Below are positions 53,414-61,909 of a stretch of 64,000 nt of DNA, piece by piece. The DNA is from Pelomonas sp. Root1217 (GTDB taxonomy: Bacteria > Pseudomonadota > Gammaproteobacteria > Burkholderiales > Burkholderiaceae_C): NCBI RefSeq assembly GCF_001425705.1, contig NZ_LMDC01000028.1, positions 535,963 to 599,962 on the forward strand. Reading direction: 5' to 3'. The notes beneath the pieces were generated by a model. It was not told the DNA's origin and searched no databases. It saw only the letters and a list, made by a program, of their open reading frames with translations. Position numbers and translations under genes: made by a program. How positions within the stretch are numbered: position 1 is the stretch's first letter; each line of letters opens with the position of its first letter.

Positions 53414-54138
53414 AACCCATGACCCGCGTCTGCCAGGCCGCTCTGGCCCTGGCCATTTCGTCGGCGGTACTGCCTGCGGCGGCCCAGATACTGCGTCCCG
53501 CGCTCGCGCCACCGGGCTGCGGCGAGACGCACAACACCTATGGCCCCTTCGACTACCGCACGGCCCAGCCGCAGCAACGCTACATCGTCGAGATCGCGCA
53601 CTTCACGCACGGTGTTGAGACACTGACCCGCGGCGCCACCGGGCCCTTCGGCAAGGACATCGGCTACACGCTGGCGGTGTTTCCCAACCATCCGCGCGCC
53701 ATCCAGACCGTCGAGCGCCTGGCGGAGAAGGAGAAGTCGGACCCCGCCTCGGGCACCGACATGACCGTCGAGTGCTACTACGCCCGCGGCATGGCTTTCG
53801 CGCCCAACGATCTGGTGTTCCGGATGTTCTACGTGAGCTATCTGCTCCGGCACAACCGCTTGGACGACGCGCGCAAATCTCTCGACTACGTGGTGGAGCA
53901 GGCCGGCGACAACCCGCTGACGCAGTTCAACGCAGGCTTGTTGTATTTCGACATGAAGGACTACGACAAGGCGCTGGCGCAAGCCCACCGTGTCCTGGCC
54001 ATGGGCATGACCAGGACGGAGCTGCGCGACCGCCTGAACTCGGTCGGCCGCTGGAAGGATCCCGAACCGGACGCGGCTCCCGACGCCGCCGCTTCCGCCC
54101 CTCAAGCGGCTTCAGCCGCCTCGCAGACTTCCCGCTGA
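53398..54138 (+). CDS. secreted hypothetical protein with TPR-like helices
   Basis: 246 residues from the ATG at 53398 (MTRVC at 53419 is an alternative). A signal peptide ends AAAQ. The body has helix pairs such as VFRMFYVSYLLRHNRLDDARKSLDYVVEQ and FNAGLLYFDMKDYDKALAQAHRVLAMGM that fit tetratricopeptide repeats. The tail is Ala/Pro-rich. It is probably a periplasmic binding or assembly protein for the polysaccharide machinery. I do not recognise a named family. It overlaps the hydrolase 1 end and is followed 16 bases later by the first glycosyltransferase. Confidence 0.7.
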   Translation: MPSNLKPMTRVCQAALALAISSAVLPAAAQILRPALAPPGCGETHNTYGPFDYRTAQPQQRYIVEIAHFTHGVETLTRGATGPFGKDIGYTLAVFPNHPRAIQTVERLAEKEKSDPASGTDMTVECYYARGMAFAPNDLVFRMFYVSYLLRHNRLDDARKSLDYVVEQAGDNPLTQFNAGLLYFDMKDYDKALAQAHRVLAMGMTRTELRDRLNSVGRWKDPEPDAAPDAAASAPQAASAASQTSR

Positions 54139-54154
54139 CCTCTCGTCGACCCCA

Positions 54155-55069
54155 ATGCCGCGCGTCAACATCGTCATTCCTGCCTACAACGCCGAGGCCT
54201 TCATTGCCGACACCGTCCGCTCGGCACTGGACCAGACCTTCCCCGACCTGCAGGTCACGGTCATCGACGACGGCTCCAAGGATGCGACTGCGACGCATGC
54301 CGCCCTGGACGACGCTCGCGTGCGCGTCATCTCGCAGGAGAACCGCGGCATGTCGCGCTCGCGCAATCGCGGCATGGCCGAGACGGATTCGGAGTTCGTT
54401 GCGCTGCTGGATGCCGACGACCTCTGGCACCCGGAAAAACTGCGCCTGCAGCTGCAGGCCTTGCAGGCCCGGCCGGATCACGACTTCTGCTATTCGGCCT
54501 TCGACGTCTGGCATGGCGAGCCCCGGCCCGACTATTTCAGGCAGGCCCGGCAGGGCACCGTCGATGAGTCGCGGTCCGGCTGGATCTACCCCGTTCTGGT
54601 GCTCGACAACTACGCCCTGCCCTCCTCGGTCCTTTGGCGGCGTAGCGCCTGGGATCGCATGGGCGGCTTCCTGACGGACAACCAGCAGACCGACGACTGG
54701 GAATACCTGGTGCGGGCCAGCACCCAGCACCGCTTCATACGCCTGGCCGAGTCCTTCGTGCTGTACCGCCAGCATCCCGTCTCGCTGTCGCGCCGCATCC
54801 CGGCCACCAACACCACCGAGCTGATGCGCGCCGACCTGATCCGGCGCTTCGGCATGAGTTCGCCACCCGGGCACGACGTGGACCCCGTCGCGCTGCGGCG
54901 CTTCCAGCACAAGGGCTGGTGCAATTTCGCCGACGCGCACACCGCCAAGGGCGATCTGTCGCTGGGCCTGAAGACCTTTGCCGGCCTGCTGCGCAGCGGC
55001 CCCGATCGCGGCCACACGCTGACCAAGATGGGCAAATCGCTGTTCCGCCGCTGGGTGCCCAATGACTGA
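54155..55069 (+). CDS. family 2 glycosyltransferase
   Basis: 304 residues. It begins VNIVIPAYNAEAFIADTVRS, then VTVIDDGSKDATAT, ENRGMSRSRNRGM and the metal-binding DADDLWHPEKL of the GT-A fold. It transfers a sugar from a nucleotide donor to the growing repeat unit at the inner face of the inner membrane. No membrane helix is evident. It overlaps the next gene by eight bases. Donor and acceptor cannot be read from sequence. Confidence 0.9.
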   Translation: MPRVNIVIPAYNAEAFIADTVRSALDQTFPDLQVTVIDDGSKDATATHAALDDARVRVISQENRGMSRSRNRGMAETDSEFVALLDADDLWHPEKLRLQLQALQARPDHDFCYSAFDVWHGEPRPDYFRQARQGTVDESRSGWIYPVLVLDNYALPSSVLWRRSAWDRMGGFLTDNQQTDDWEYLVRASTQHRFIRLAESFVLYRQHPVSLSRRIPATNTTELMRADLIRRFGMSSPPGHDVDPVALRRFQHKGWCNFADAHTAKGDLSLGLKTFAGLLRSGPDRGHTLTKMGKSLFRRWVPND

Positions 55070-56192
55070 GCTTGGTGAACCGCTGCGGGTCGGTATCAGC
55101 GCCACCAGCCTCAATACCGCGCACCTGCGCGGCATGGGCAAGTACCTGCTGGAGATGTGCAGCCAGGCCCGCCCGGAGGATGGCGTGGCCTGGACGCTGT
55201 TCGCGCAGGACGCTGGCCGCCCCATGCACCTGCCGCGCGAGCAGCAGGTACAGGCTGACATCTTCGATTTCCCTGGCGACCGCTTCTCGCTGTGGGAGCA
55301 GGTCGGCATGCCGCGCCGCACGCGTCAACACCGCCTGGACGTGCTGCACTGGGCCGAGAACACGATGGCCTGGTGGCAGCCCTGCCCCGCCGTCGTCACC
55401 ATCCACGACACCATTCCTTGGGAGATGGAGAGCGAAACGCGCTGGCAGCACTGGTATTGGCACCGGCTGATGCCGGCGGCGTTCCGGCGCTGCGCGGCCG
55501 TCGTGACGATCAGCGAGTCGTCCAGGCGCGACATCCTGGCGCGCTGGCCCGAGCTCGGGGCCAAGCTGACCGTCATCCCCCACGGCATTGAAGAGGCCTA
55601 TTTCGAGCCGCCCACCAGCAAGCTGCCGGCCACGCTGACGGCGGCCCTGGCCGGCGCGCGCTTCGCCGTCTACCTCGGTGGGCCGATGCAGCGCAAGCGC
55701 TTCGACTGGGCCCTGCAGACGCTGGCCGCCCAGCCCGACGCGACGCTGAAACTCGTCGCCTGCGGCTTCGGCGCCGACGCACGCGAGGCCGCGCGCAGGG
55801 CCTTGCCCCACGAGCTGCAGGGCCGGGTTGTGTTTGCCGAATTCCTGTCCGACGCCGAACTGCAGGCCCTCTATCGCGACGCCGTCGCCGTGCTCTACCC
55901 GACGCTCTACGAAGGCTTCGGTTTTCCGGCCGTCGAGGCCCAGGCCGCCGGCACGCCTGTCATCTTCAGCCCGCTGGGCAGCCTGGCCGAACTGGTCGGG
56001 CCGCTGACGACGCTGGTACCGGCCGAGGACCTGGCCGCCTGGACAGCTGCCTTGCATGAGGCCGCCACGCTGCCGCCCGAAGTGCGAGCCGACAAAGCCG
56101 CGCGGGCCCGGAACTGGGCCCAGGGCTTTCGCTGGGCCGAAAGCTACCGACGCCATCTGGACGTCTACCGCAAGGTAACCGGCGCCCGATGA
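55062..56192 (+). CDS. family 1 (GT4-type) glycosyltransferase
   Basis: 376 residues of the GT-B fold. LNTAHLRGMGKYLLEM at the N-terminus, VVTIHDTIPWE, AAVVTISESSRRDILAR, VIPHGIEEAYFEP and the EX7E-type LYEGFGFPAVEAQAAGTPVIFSPLGSLAELVG are present. It retains sugar configuration and builds the repeat unit with its neighbours. It overlaps the previous gene by eight bases and the next by four. Confidence 0.92.
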   Translation: MTELGEPLRVGISATSLNTAHLRGMGKYLLEMCSQARPEDGVAWTLFAQDAGRPMHLPREQQVQADIFDFPGDRFSLWEQVGMPRRTRQHRLDVLHWAENTMAWWQPCPAVVTIHDTIPWEMESETRWQHWYWHRLMPAAFRRCAAVVTISESSRRDILARWPELGAKLTVIPHGIEEAYFEPPTSKLPATLTAALAGARFAVYLGGPMQRKRFDWALQTLAAQPDATLKLVACGFGADAREAARRALPHELQGRVVFAEFLSDAELQALYRDAVAVLYPTLYEGFGFPAVEAQAAGTPVIFSPLGSLAELVGPLTTLVPAEDLAAWTAALHEAATLPPEVRADKAARARNWAQGFRWAESYRRHLDVYRKVTGAR

Positions 56193-57157
56193 AGCGGTTG
56201 GCCGTCATCGTCTGCACCTGGAACCGGGCCGCCCTGCTCGCGACCACGCTGGCCTCGCTCGGCGCCATGCGCGCGCCTGCCGATACGGCCGTCGAAGTGC
56301 TGGTGGTGGACAACAACTCGACCGATGACACGCAGGCGCGACTCCAGGCCCTGCAACCGGGCTGGCCGCTGGGCCGCCTGCATGTGCTGTTCGAGCCCCG
56401 CCAGGGCAAGCAGTTCGCGCTGAACGCCGGCATCCGCCGCGCCCGCGAACTGGGCTGCGACGTGCTGGCCTTCACCGATGACGACATCCTCTTCCCCGCG
56501 GACTGGCTGGAGAACATCGCCGCCGTTTTCGGTGCCAGCGGCCCGGCCCTGGCCGGCGGGCGCACCGAGTTGCAATGGCCCGCCAGTGGCCGGCCCGCCT
56601 GGTATCACGACAGCATGGCCGCGGTGGTCGGCGGCGCCGACCTCGGGCTTGAGCGCATCGCGCCGACGCCACCGGACTACGCGCCAGCCGGTGCCAACCT
56701 GGTGGCGCGTACGGCGCTGTTCGACCGCGTCGGCCTGTTCTCGGAACTGCACTTCCGGCACATGGACCTCGAATTCGGCCAGCGCTGCCAGGCGCGCGGC
56801 GAGGCGGTGACCTATGAGCCGTCCCTGTGCATCACCGCACCGGTCGACGCGGCCGTGCTGACGCGCCGCTATTTCCGCCGCTGGGCCTTCAAGGCCGGCC
56901 TGTCGTCCTGGTGGCCGCCCGGCAGCCGCGAGTTCGCCGGCGTGCCGCTGTGGCAATACCTGCAGTTGTTGCAGGACAGCATCGGCTGGCTGCTCGGGCC
57001 GCTGCGGCGCGAGCCCGTGGCCGAGCGTTTTGCGCGCGAGCTTCGCCTGCTGCGCTGCTGGGGCCGCGTGCACAGCCGCTGGCGGTCGCACTGGTCTCCG
57101 GCGACCTACTCTGCCTGGGTGGAGCGCCATTCGCAGAAGAAGCAGGGCTTGTATTGA
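56189..57157 (+). CDS. family 2 glycosyltransferase
   Basis: 322 residues. RLAVIVCTWNRAALLATTLA, VLVVDNNSTDDT, NAGIRRARELGCDVLAFTDDDILFPADWL (DDD metal motif) and a C-terminal helical region with SWWPPGSREFAG. It adds a sugar to the repeat unit. Its stop TGA shares one base with the ATG of the repeat-element mini-ORF (TGATG), so the operon is continuous through the element. Donor unknown. Confidence 0.9.
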   Translation: MKRLAVIVCTWNRAALLATTLASLGAMRAPADTAVEVLVVDNNSTDDTQARLQALQPGWPLGRLHVLFEPRQGKQFALNAGIRRARELGCDVLAFTDDDILFPADWLENIAAVFGASGPALAGGRTELQWPASGRPAWYHDSMAAVVGGADLGLERIAPTPPDYAPAGANLVARTALFDRVGLFSELHFRHMDLEFGQRCQARGEAVTYEPSLCITAPVDAAVLTRRYFRRWAFKAGLSSWWPPGSREFAGVPLWQYLQLLQDSIGWLLGPLRREPVAERFARELRLLRCWGRVHSRWRSHWSPATYSAWVERHSQKKQGLY

Positions 57158-57311
57158 TGAGCGCAGCGCCGGGCAGTCCCAAGCAAGCTCGCTCCCGCGC
57201 GGCGGGAGTGAGACCGGACATGGGATGCTCGGTGGGCATCCCATGCCTGGCGAACGCCTGGCCGCGCTGTCGGCCAGGCAAGGCCGCAGGCCGAAGGATG
57301 CACCAATGAGC
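57157..57311 (+). repeat. 155-base structured repeat element, copy 2, with coupled 50-codon mini-ORF
   Basis: Direct partner of copy 1 at 26611-26765, of the same length and about 145 of 155 bases identical by eye. Hairpins are CTCCCGC-GCG-GCGGGAG, ATGGGATGC-7 bases-GCATCCCAT, and GCCTGGCC-8 bases-GGCCAGGC. An ATG at 57157 opens a 50-codon frame ending at the TGA 57307-57309, which overlaps the flippase ATG. Both ends read ATGAGC, as if a six-base target had been duplicated at the original GT-flippase junction. The changes relative to copy 1 lie mainly in loops. Confidence 0.88.
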
Positions 57312-58766
57312 ACGGTCCGCCGCTCGCTCGGCTTCGCCTTCCTGGAACGCTATCTGCTGATCGCCCTGCAGCTGCTGTCGTTCACGCTGCTGGCGCGCCT
57401 GCTGACGCCGCAACAGATCGGCCTGTACTCGGTGTCGATGGCGCTGATCAGCATGGCCCAGGTCGTGCGCGACTTCGGCCTCGCCAACTACCTGATCCAG
57501 CGCAAGGACCTGGGCCCGGAGGACGTCGGCAGCGCTTTGGGCACCTCGCTGCTGCTCGGCGGCGGCCTGTTTGCCGGCATCCATGCCGTGGCGCCGTGGA
57601 TCGGCGAGTTCTACGGCGACGCCAGCCTGACGCACATCGTGCGCATCATCTCGATCAACTTTCTGATCCTGCCCTTCAACTCGATCTCGATCGCGCTGCT
57701 GCGGCGCGACATGCGTTTCGACGTGCTGATGCGCGTCAACGTGGCAGCCGCCGTCGTCGGCACCTCCACGACGCTCGCCCTGGCCTGGGCTGGCATGGGT
57801 GCGGCCAGCCTGGCCTGGGGCGACATCGGCGCCAGCGTCACTACCGTTGTGGGCGTCAGCCTGGCCGGCGCCTGGGGGCGACTTGCCCGGCCGCAACTGC
57901 ACCGCTGGCGCGAGATCCTGCGCTTCGGCGGCCCGGTCACTGCAGCCAATGTCGTCACCTCGGTGTCCATGGACATCAACGACCTGGCGGTGGGCAAGCT
58001 GCTGGACTTCAGCCAGGTGGCCATCGCCAGCCGCGCCCAAGGGCTGATGAATCTCTTCCATCGCGACATCATGGGTACGGTGCGTTCGGTCGCCTACCCG
58101 GCCTTCGCCCAGGCCCACCGCGACGATGAGCGGCTGGAGCAGCGCTTCGTGCAGAGCCTTGGGGCGGTCAGCGCGATCGCCTGGCCGTTCTACGGCTTCG
58201 TCGGCCTGTTCGCGCTCGAGGTGCTGCGGCTGATGTTCGGCTCGCAATGGGACGCGTCGGCACCCCTGGTGCCCATCTATTGCGCCGCTGGCGCGGTCAG
58301 CGTGCTGAACAGCCTGATCCCGACGTTGATGCTTGCCGCCGGCCATGCCAAGCTGGTCGCACTGGCCGACCTCATCATCCAACCCGTCAAGGCCCTGCTG
58401 CTGATCGCCGTCATCTGGCACTGGCGGGCGCTGGAGCCGCTGGCCCTGGGCGTGCTGGCGATGGCCGTGGTGGCCGTGCCCTATTTCTATGCCTTCAAGC
58501 AGCGCTGCCTGCCCAGCGACTTCGGCGCCATCGCGCGCGAGCTGGCGCGCAATGCGCTGCTGGCCCTGGCCTGCCTGCTGCCCGCCGCCCTGGTGGCGGC
58601 CTGGCTGCGACCGGCCGGCCAGCCGCTGGCCCTGCAGGTCTGGCTGGCCTGCGCGGGCCTGACCGTGCTGATCTGGCTGGTCGGGCTGAAGCTGCTGGAC
58701 CATCCGCTGTACGCGGAGATCCGCGCCTTCCTGCAACGACGTCGCGCTGCGGCGGCCGCCTCATGA
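57306..58766 (+). CDS. polysaccharide flippase (Wzx-like)
   Basis: 486 residues from the ATG at 57306, which ends the repeat element. About fourteen hydrophobic segments are present. The N-terminal SLGFAFLERYLLIALQLLSF and LLARLLTPQQIGLYSVSMAL, then FGLANYLIQRKDL and FNSISIALLRRDMRFDVLMR, are typical of MOP-superfamily oligosaccharide flippases (RfbX/WzxC type). It moves lipid-linked repeat units across the inner membrane. The following glycosyltransferase overlaps it by four bases. An upstream in-frame reading into the preceding gene is rejected. Confidence 0.9.
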   Translation: MSTVRRSLGFAFLERYLLIALQLLSFTLLARLLTPQQIGLYSVSMALISMAQVVRDFGLANYLIQRKDLGPEDVGSALGTSLLLGGGLFAGIHAVAPWIGEFYGDASLTHIVRIISINFLILPFNSISIALLRRDMRFDVLMRVNVAAAVVGTSTTLALAWAGMGAASLAWGDIGASVTTVVGVSLAGAWGRLARPQLHRWREILRFGGPVTAANVVTSVSMDINDLAVGKLLDFSQVAIASRAQGLMNLFHRDIMGTVRSVAYPAFAQAHRDDERLEQRFVQSLGAVSAIAWPFYGFVGLFALEVLRLMFGSQWDASAPLVPIYCAAGAVSVLNSLIPTLMLAAGHAKLVALADLIIQPVKALLLIAVIWHWRALEPLALGVLAMAVVAVPYFYAFKQRCLPSDFGAIARELARNALLALACLLPAALVAAWLRPAGQPLALQVWLACAGLTVLIWLVGLKLLDHPLYAEIRAFLQRRRAAAAAS

Positions 58767-59710
58767 AGGTCTTCGTCGTCATCGTCACCTTCAATGGCGC
58801 CGCCTGGATTGCCGGCGCGCTGCAGTCCCTGCGCGACAGCAGCCATCCCTGCACGGCCGTCGTCGTCGACAACGCGTCCACCGATGCAACCCGCGACCTG
58901 GCGCGCCGGGACTTCCCCGAAGCCGTGCTCATCGAGAGCGCCACCAACCTCGGCTTCGGCCGCGGCAATAACCTGGGCATCGCCCACGCCCTGCGCGGCG
59001 GCGCCGATGCGATCTTCCTGCTGAACCAGGACGCCTACGTCACACCCGAAGCCATCGGTCAGCTCGTGGCCTTCTTGGAGGCCGAGCCGGGCTTCGACAT
59101 CGCCAGCCCTCTGCACTGCAGCCCCGACCTGGGCCGCGTCGACCCGAATACCCAGAGCGCCTATCTGCAGCGCCATGCGCCAGGCTATCTGTCCGACGCC
59201 TGCCTCGGCCGCGTGCAGCCGCACTACCCCATCCGCGGCATCAATGCGGCGGCATGGATGCTGCGCGCCGGGGTGTTCAGCCGTGTCGGCGGTTTTGACC
59301 CGCTGTTCTTCATGTACGGCGAGGACGATGACCTCATCGAGCGCTTCGCCCATCACGGCCTGCGCACGGCGCTGCTGCCGGCAGCGCGCATCGTGCATCT
59401 GCGCGCCAAGGCAGCGCAGCCGCCGCAGAGCTGGGGCGGCCAGGTCGCCAGCCGCGGCGAGCGCAAGCGCTCGGAGCTGCTGCTGGACTTCAAGCGCCCC
59501 GGCGGCGGCCTGCCCGGCCAGTTGTTGCGGTTGCTGAGCGCCGGCGTGCTGCAGCCGCTGGCCGAGCTGCTCGCCAACCATGACCTCAAGGCCTTCCTCG
59601 GCAGCATGCTGGCCAGCCTGCGCGTGCTGGCGGAGCTGGGTCGCATCCGTCACCATGCCCGGCTTTGCGCCAGGACAGGCGCCCATTTCCTGGACCTCGA
59701 CATCTCATGA
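58763..59710 (+). CDS. family 2 glycosyltransferase (rhamnosyltransferase-like)
   Basis: 315 residues from the ATG at 58763. KVFVVIVTFNGAAWIAGALQ, VVVDNASTDATRDLARRDFP, NLGFGRGNNLGIAHALRGGA, the metal motif LLNQDAYVTPEA and the acceptor-site FMYGEDDDLIERFAHHGLRT resemble the WcaA/rhamnosyltransferase branch. The C-terminal helices may attach it to the membrane. It overlaps the flippase and the following double GNAT gene by four bases on each side. Confidence 0.9.
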   Translation: MKVFVVIVTFNGAAWIAGALQSLRDSSHPCTAVVVDNASTDATRDLARRDFPEAVLIESATNLGFGRGNNLGIAHALRGGADAIFLLNQDAYVTPEAIGQLVAFLEAEPGFDIASPLHCSPDLGRVDPNTQSAYLQRHAPGYLSDACLGRVQPHYPIRGINAAAWMLRAGVFSRVGGFDPLFFMYGEDDDLIERFAHHGLRTALLPAARIVHLRAKAAQPPQSWGGQVASRGERKRSELLLDFKRPGGGLPGQLLRLLSAGVLQPLAELLANHDLKAFLGSMLASLRVLAELGRIRHHARLCARTGAHFLDLDIS

Positions 59711-61896
59711 ACCCGGGTCTGGACTGGCAACTTCACATGCTGACCCCGGCGCTAGGTCTCGGGCCGCACCGAGAGGCTTGGGACGACCTCAACCGGCAAC
59801 TCATGGGCGACCACGGCATGCTCGATGGTTTGTTCATCGATGCCTTGCTGCGCCATTTCGCGGCGCAGGGCGCGTTGCTCGCCACCGCCAGCCGCGAAGG
59901 CAAGGCGGTCGCCATGCTGCTCATCAACTCCCAGACGCGCGGCCTGGGTGTCTGGTCGAGCTTCCTGCCTTCGCAGACGCAGATCGGCCCCAGCCTGATC
60001 CCGGCCGGGTTGGACCTGCGTGGCCTGCTCGATGCGCTGCCTGGCTATGCGGGCGAGTTGGACCTGTTGTGCAACGACCCACGTTTTGGTGACCTGCGCG
60101 AGCTGCCCAGGCTGCCCGTGCAGAGCACGCCGCATGCGCTGACGATGAGTGTCAGCCTGAAGGGCAGCTTCGATGACTACTGGGCTCAACGACCGCGCAA
60201 GCTCATCCAGAACATGCGCCGCTACCTGCGCCGGCTGCAATCCGAGCCTGGTGGCGAACGGCTGACCGTCATCAGCGCACCCGAGTCGATCGAAGCTGCG
60301 GTGCAACGCTACGCGGGGCTGGAGTCCAGCGGCTGGAAAGGCCGCGAAGGCACGGCGGTCAGCAGCGACAACCCGCAGGGCCGCTTCTACGCCGAAGTCA
60401 TGCGCGAGTTCGCCGCGCGCGGCGAGGCGCTGGTCTATGAACTCTGGCTGGGCGAGGATCTGCTGGCCTCGCGCATGCTGCTGGTGCGCGGTGGCATGGC
60501 CGTCATGCTCAAGACGGCCTTCCACGAGCAATTCGAGCGCTTTGCGCCCGGCCGCATCCTGCTGCTGCGCGCGCTGGAGGACTTGTTCACGCGTGCACCG
60601 GGTGGCGGCGTCGAGTTCTACACGAACGCCGAATCGGACCTGCTGGCCTGGTCCACGTCGCAACGCTGGATCAACCACGTGAGCGTCTACCGCCACCGCG
60701 GCCTGCCGGCCCTCTACGGCCTGCTCAGGCGCGGCAGCCGCGGCTGGCGCGGTCGTGCCAACCAACCGGTGGACACCGACATCATGGTGAGCCGCAGCGG
60801 CGCCAGCATCGACACCTGCGCCCACGTGCGCGAGCTGCCGGCGGATGCCCTGGCCTTGATGCACAAGGCTGAACGGCGCCATGTCGAGCTGGGTGCCGAC
60901 TGGTACGCCAACCTGATCGACACCGTCTATGCAGGTGAGCCACAGGCTCAGGTACGCATCCACGTGCTGCGCCGCCAGGGCCGCGTGCTGGCCGTGCTGC
61001 CCACCGTCGCGCAGACGGGGGCCCTGGGCAGGGAAATCAGCGCGCTGTCCAACTTCTACACAGCCATCTACGCGCTGGCGATGGAAGACGACGTCGAGGC
61101 CGAGGATTTGCTGCCGCTGACAAGCGCCTTGCGACAGACCAGCGGCGGCACGGCAGCCTATCGTTTCTCGCCGATGGACCCGCATTCGCGAGAGTTCGCG
61201 CTGCTCAAGAGAGCTTTGACGCTTGCCGGCCTCAGCACCCATGCCTACTTCTCGTTTGGCAACTGGTATGAGCCGGTGCGCCAGAACTGGGCCGACTACC
61301 TGAAGGATCGCAGCGGCCAGTTGCGCAGCACGATCAAGCGCATGGGCAAGAAGTTCGCGAACGAAGGCGGTCGGCTGGAGGTCGTGCGCGACGGCGACGC
61401 ACTCGAAGGCGCACTGGCCGCCTATCGCGATGTCTACGCCCACAGCTGGAAGGTGCCCGAGCCCTACCCTGACTTCATGCCTGGCCTGATCCGTCTGTGC
61501 GCGCGCCGCGGCTGGCTGCGCCTGGGCCTGGCCTGGCTGCAAGACAAACCGGTGGCGGCCCAGATCTGGATCGTCGCCAACGGCCGCGCCAACATCTACA
61601 AGCTGGCCTACGACCAGGCTTACAAGGCGCTGGCTCCGGGCACACTGCTGACGGCGCTGCTGATGGAGCAGGCGCTCGACCTGGAGCGCGTCCAGGAGGT
61701 GGACTATCTGATCGGCGACGCCCCGTACAAAGCCGAATGGATGAGCCAGCGCCGCGAACGCCTGGGACTGGTCGCCTACGACCCCTTGACGCTGCGCGGC
61801 CTGGTCGGCCTGATGCGCCAGACCGTCGGCAATGCCTGGCGGCGCCTGCACGCACTGCGAAGCGCCGCCCATTCCACCGACAATCCCGCGTCCTGA
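59707..61896 (+). CDS. double-module GNAT acyltransferase (CelD/FemAB-like)
   Basis: 729 residues holding two CelD-type GNAT modules. The first has SFDDYWAQRPRKLIQNMRRY (about 153-172), AVQRYAGLESSGWKGREGTA and a catalytic-core region to about 330. The second has YEPVRQNWADYLKDRSGQLR, STIKRMGKKFANEGGRLEVV and IYKLAYDQAYKALAPGTLLT (about 510-680). Known relatives are about 340 residues with one module, so this is a fusion. The first module closely resembles the 341-residue protein at 50731 (shared ESSGWK). It probably transfers two acyl or aminoacyl groups, or one half is regulatory. It overlaps the glycosyltransferase upstream. Confidence 0.8.
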   Translation: MNPGLDWQLHMLTPALGLGPHREAWDDLNRQLMGDHGMLDGLFIDALLRHFAAQGALLATASREGKAVAMLLINSQTRGLGVWSSFLPSQTQIGPSLIPAGLDLRGLLDALPGYAGELDLLCNDPRFGDLRELPRLPVQSTPHALTMSVSLKGSFDDYWAQRPRKLIQNMRRYLRRLQSEPGGERLTVISAPESIEAAVQRYAGLESSGWKGREGTAVSSDNPQGRFYAEVMREFAARGEALVYELWLGEDLLASRMLLVRGGMAVMLKTAFHEQFERFAPGRILLLRALEDLFTRAPGGGVEFYTNAESDLLAWSTSQRWINHVSVYRHRGLPALYGLLRRGSRGWRGRANQPVDTDIMVSRSGASIDTCAHVRELPADALALMHKAERRHVELGADWYANLIDTVYAGEPQAQVRIHVLRRQGRVLAVLPTVAQTGALGREISALSNFYTAIYALAMEDDVEAEDLLPLTSALRQTSGGTAAYRFSPMDPHSREFALLKRALTLAGLSTHAYFSFGNWYEPVRQNWADYLKDRSGQLRSTIKRMGKKFANEGGRLEVVRDGDALEGALAAYRDVYAHSWKVPEPYPDFMPGLIRLCARRGWLRLGLAWLQDKPVAAQIWIVANGRANIYKLAYDQAYKALAPGTLLTALLMEQALDLERVQEVDYLIGDAPYKAEWMSQRRERLGLVAYDPLTLRGLVGLMRQTVGNAWRRLHALRSAAHSTDNPAS

Positions 61897-61909
61897 CCCC
61901 AAGACCCGC

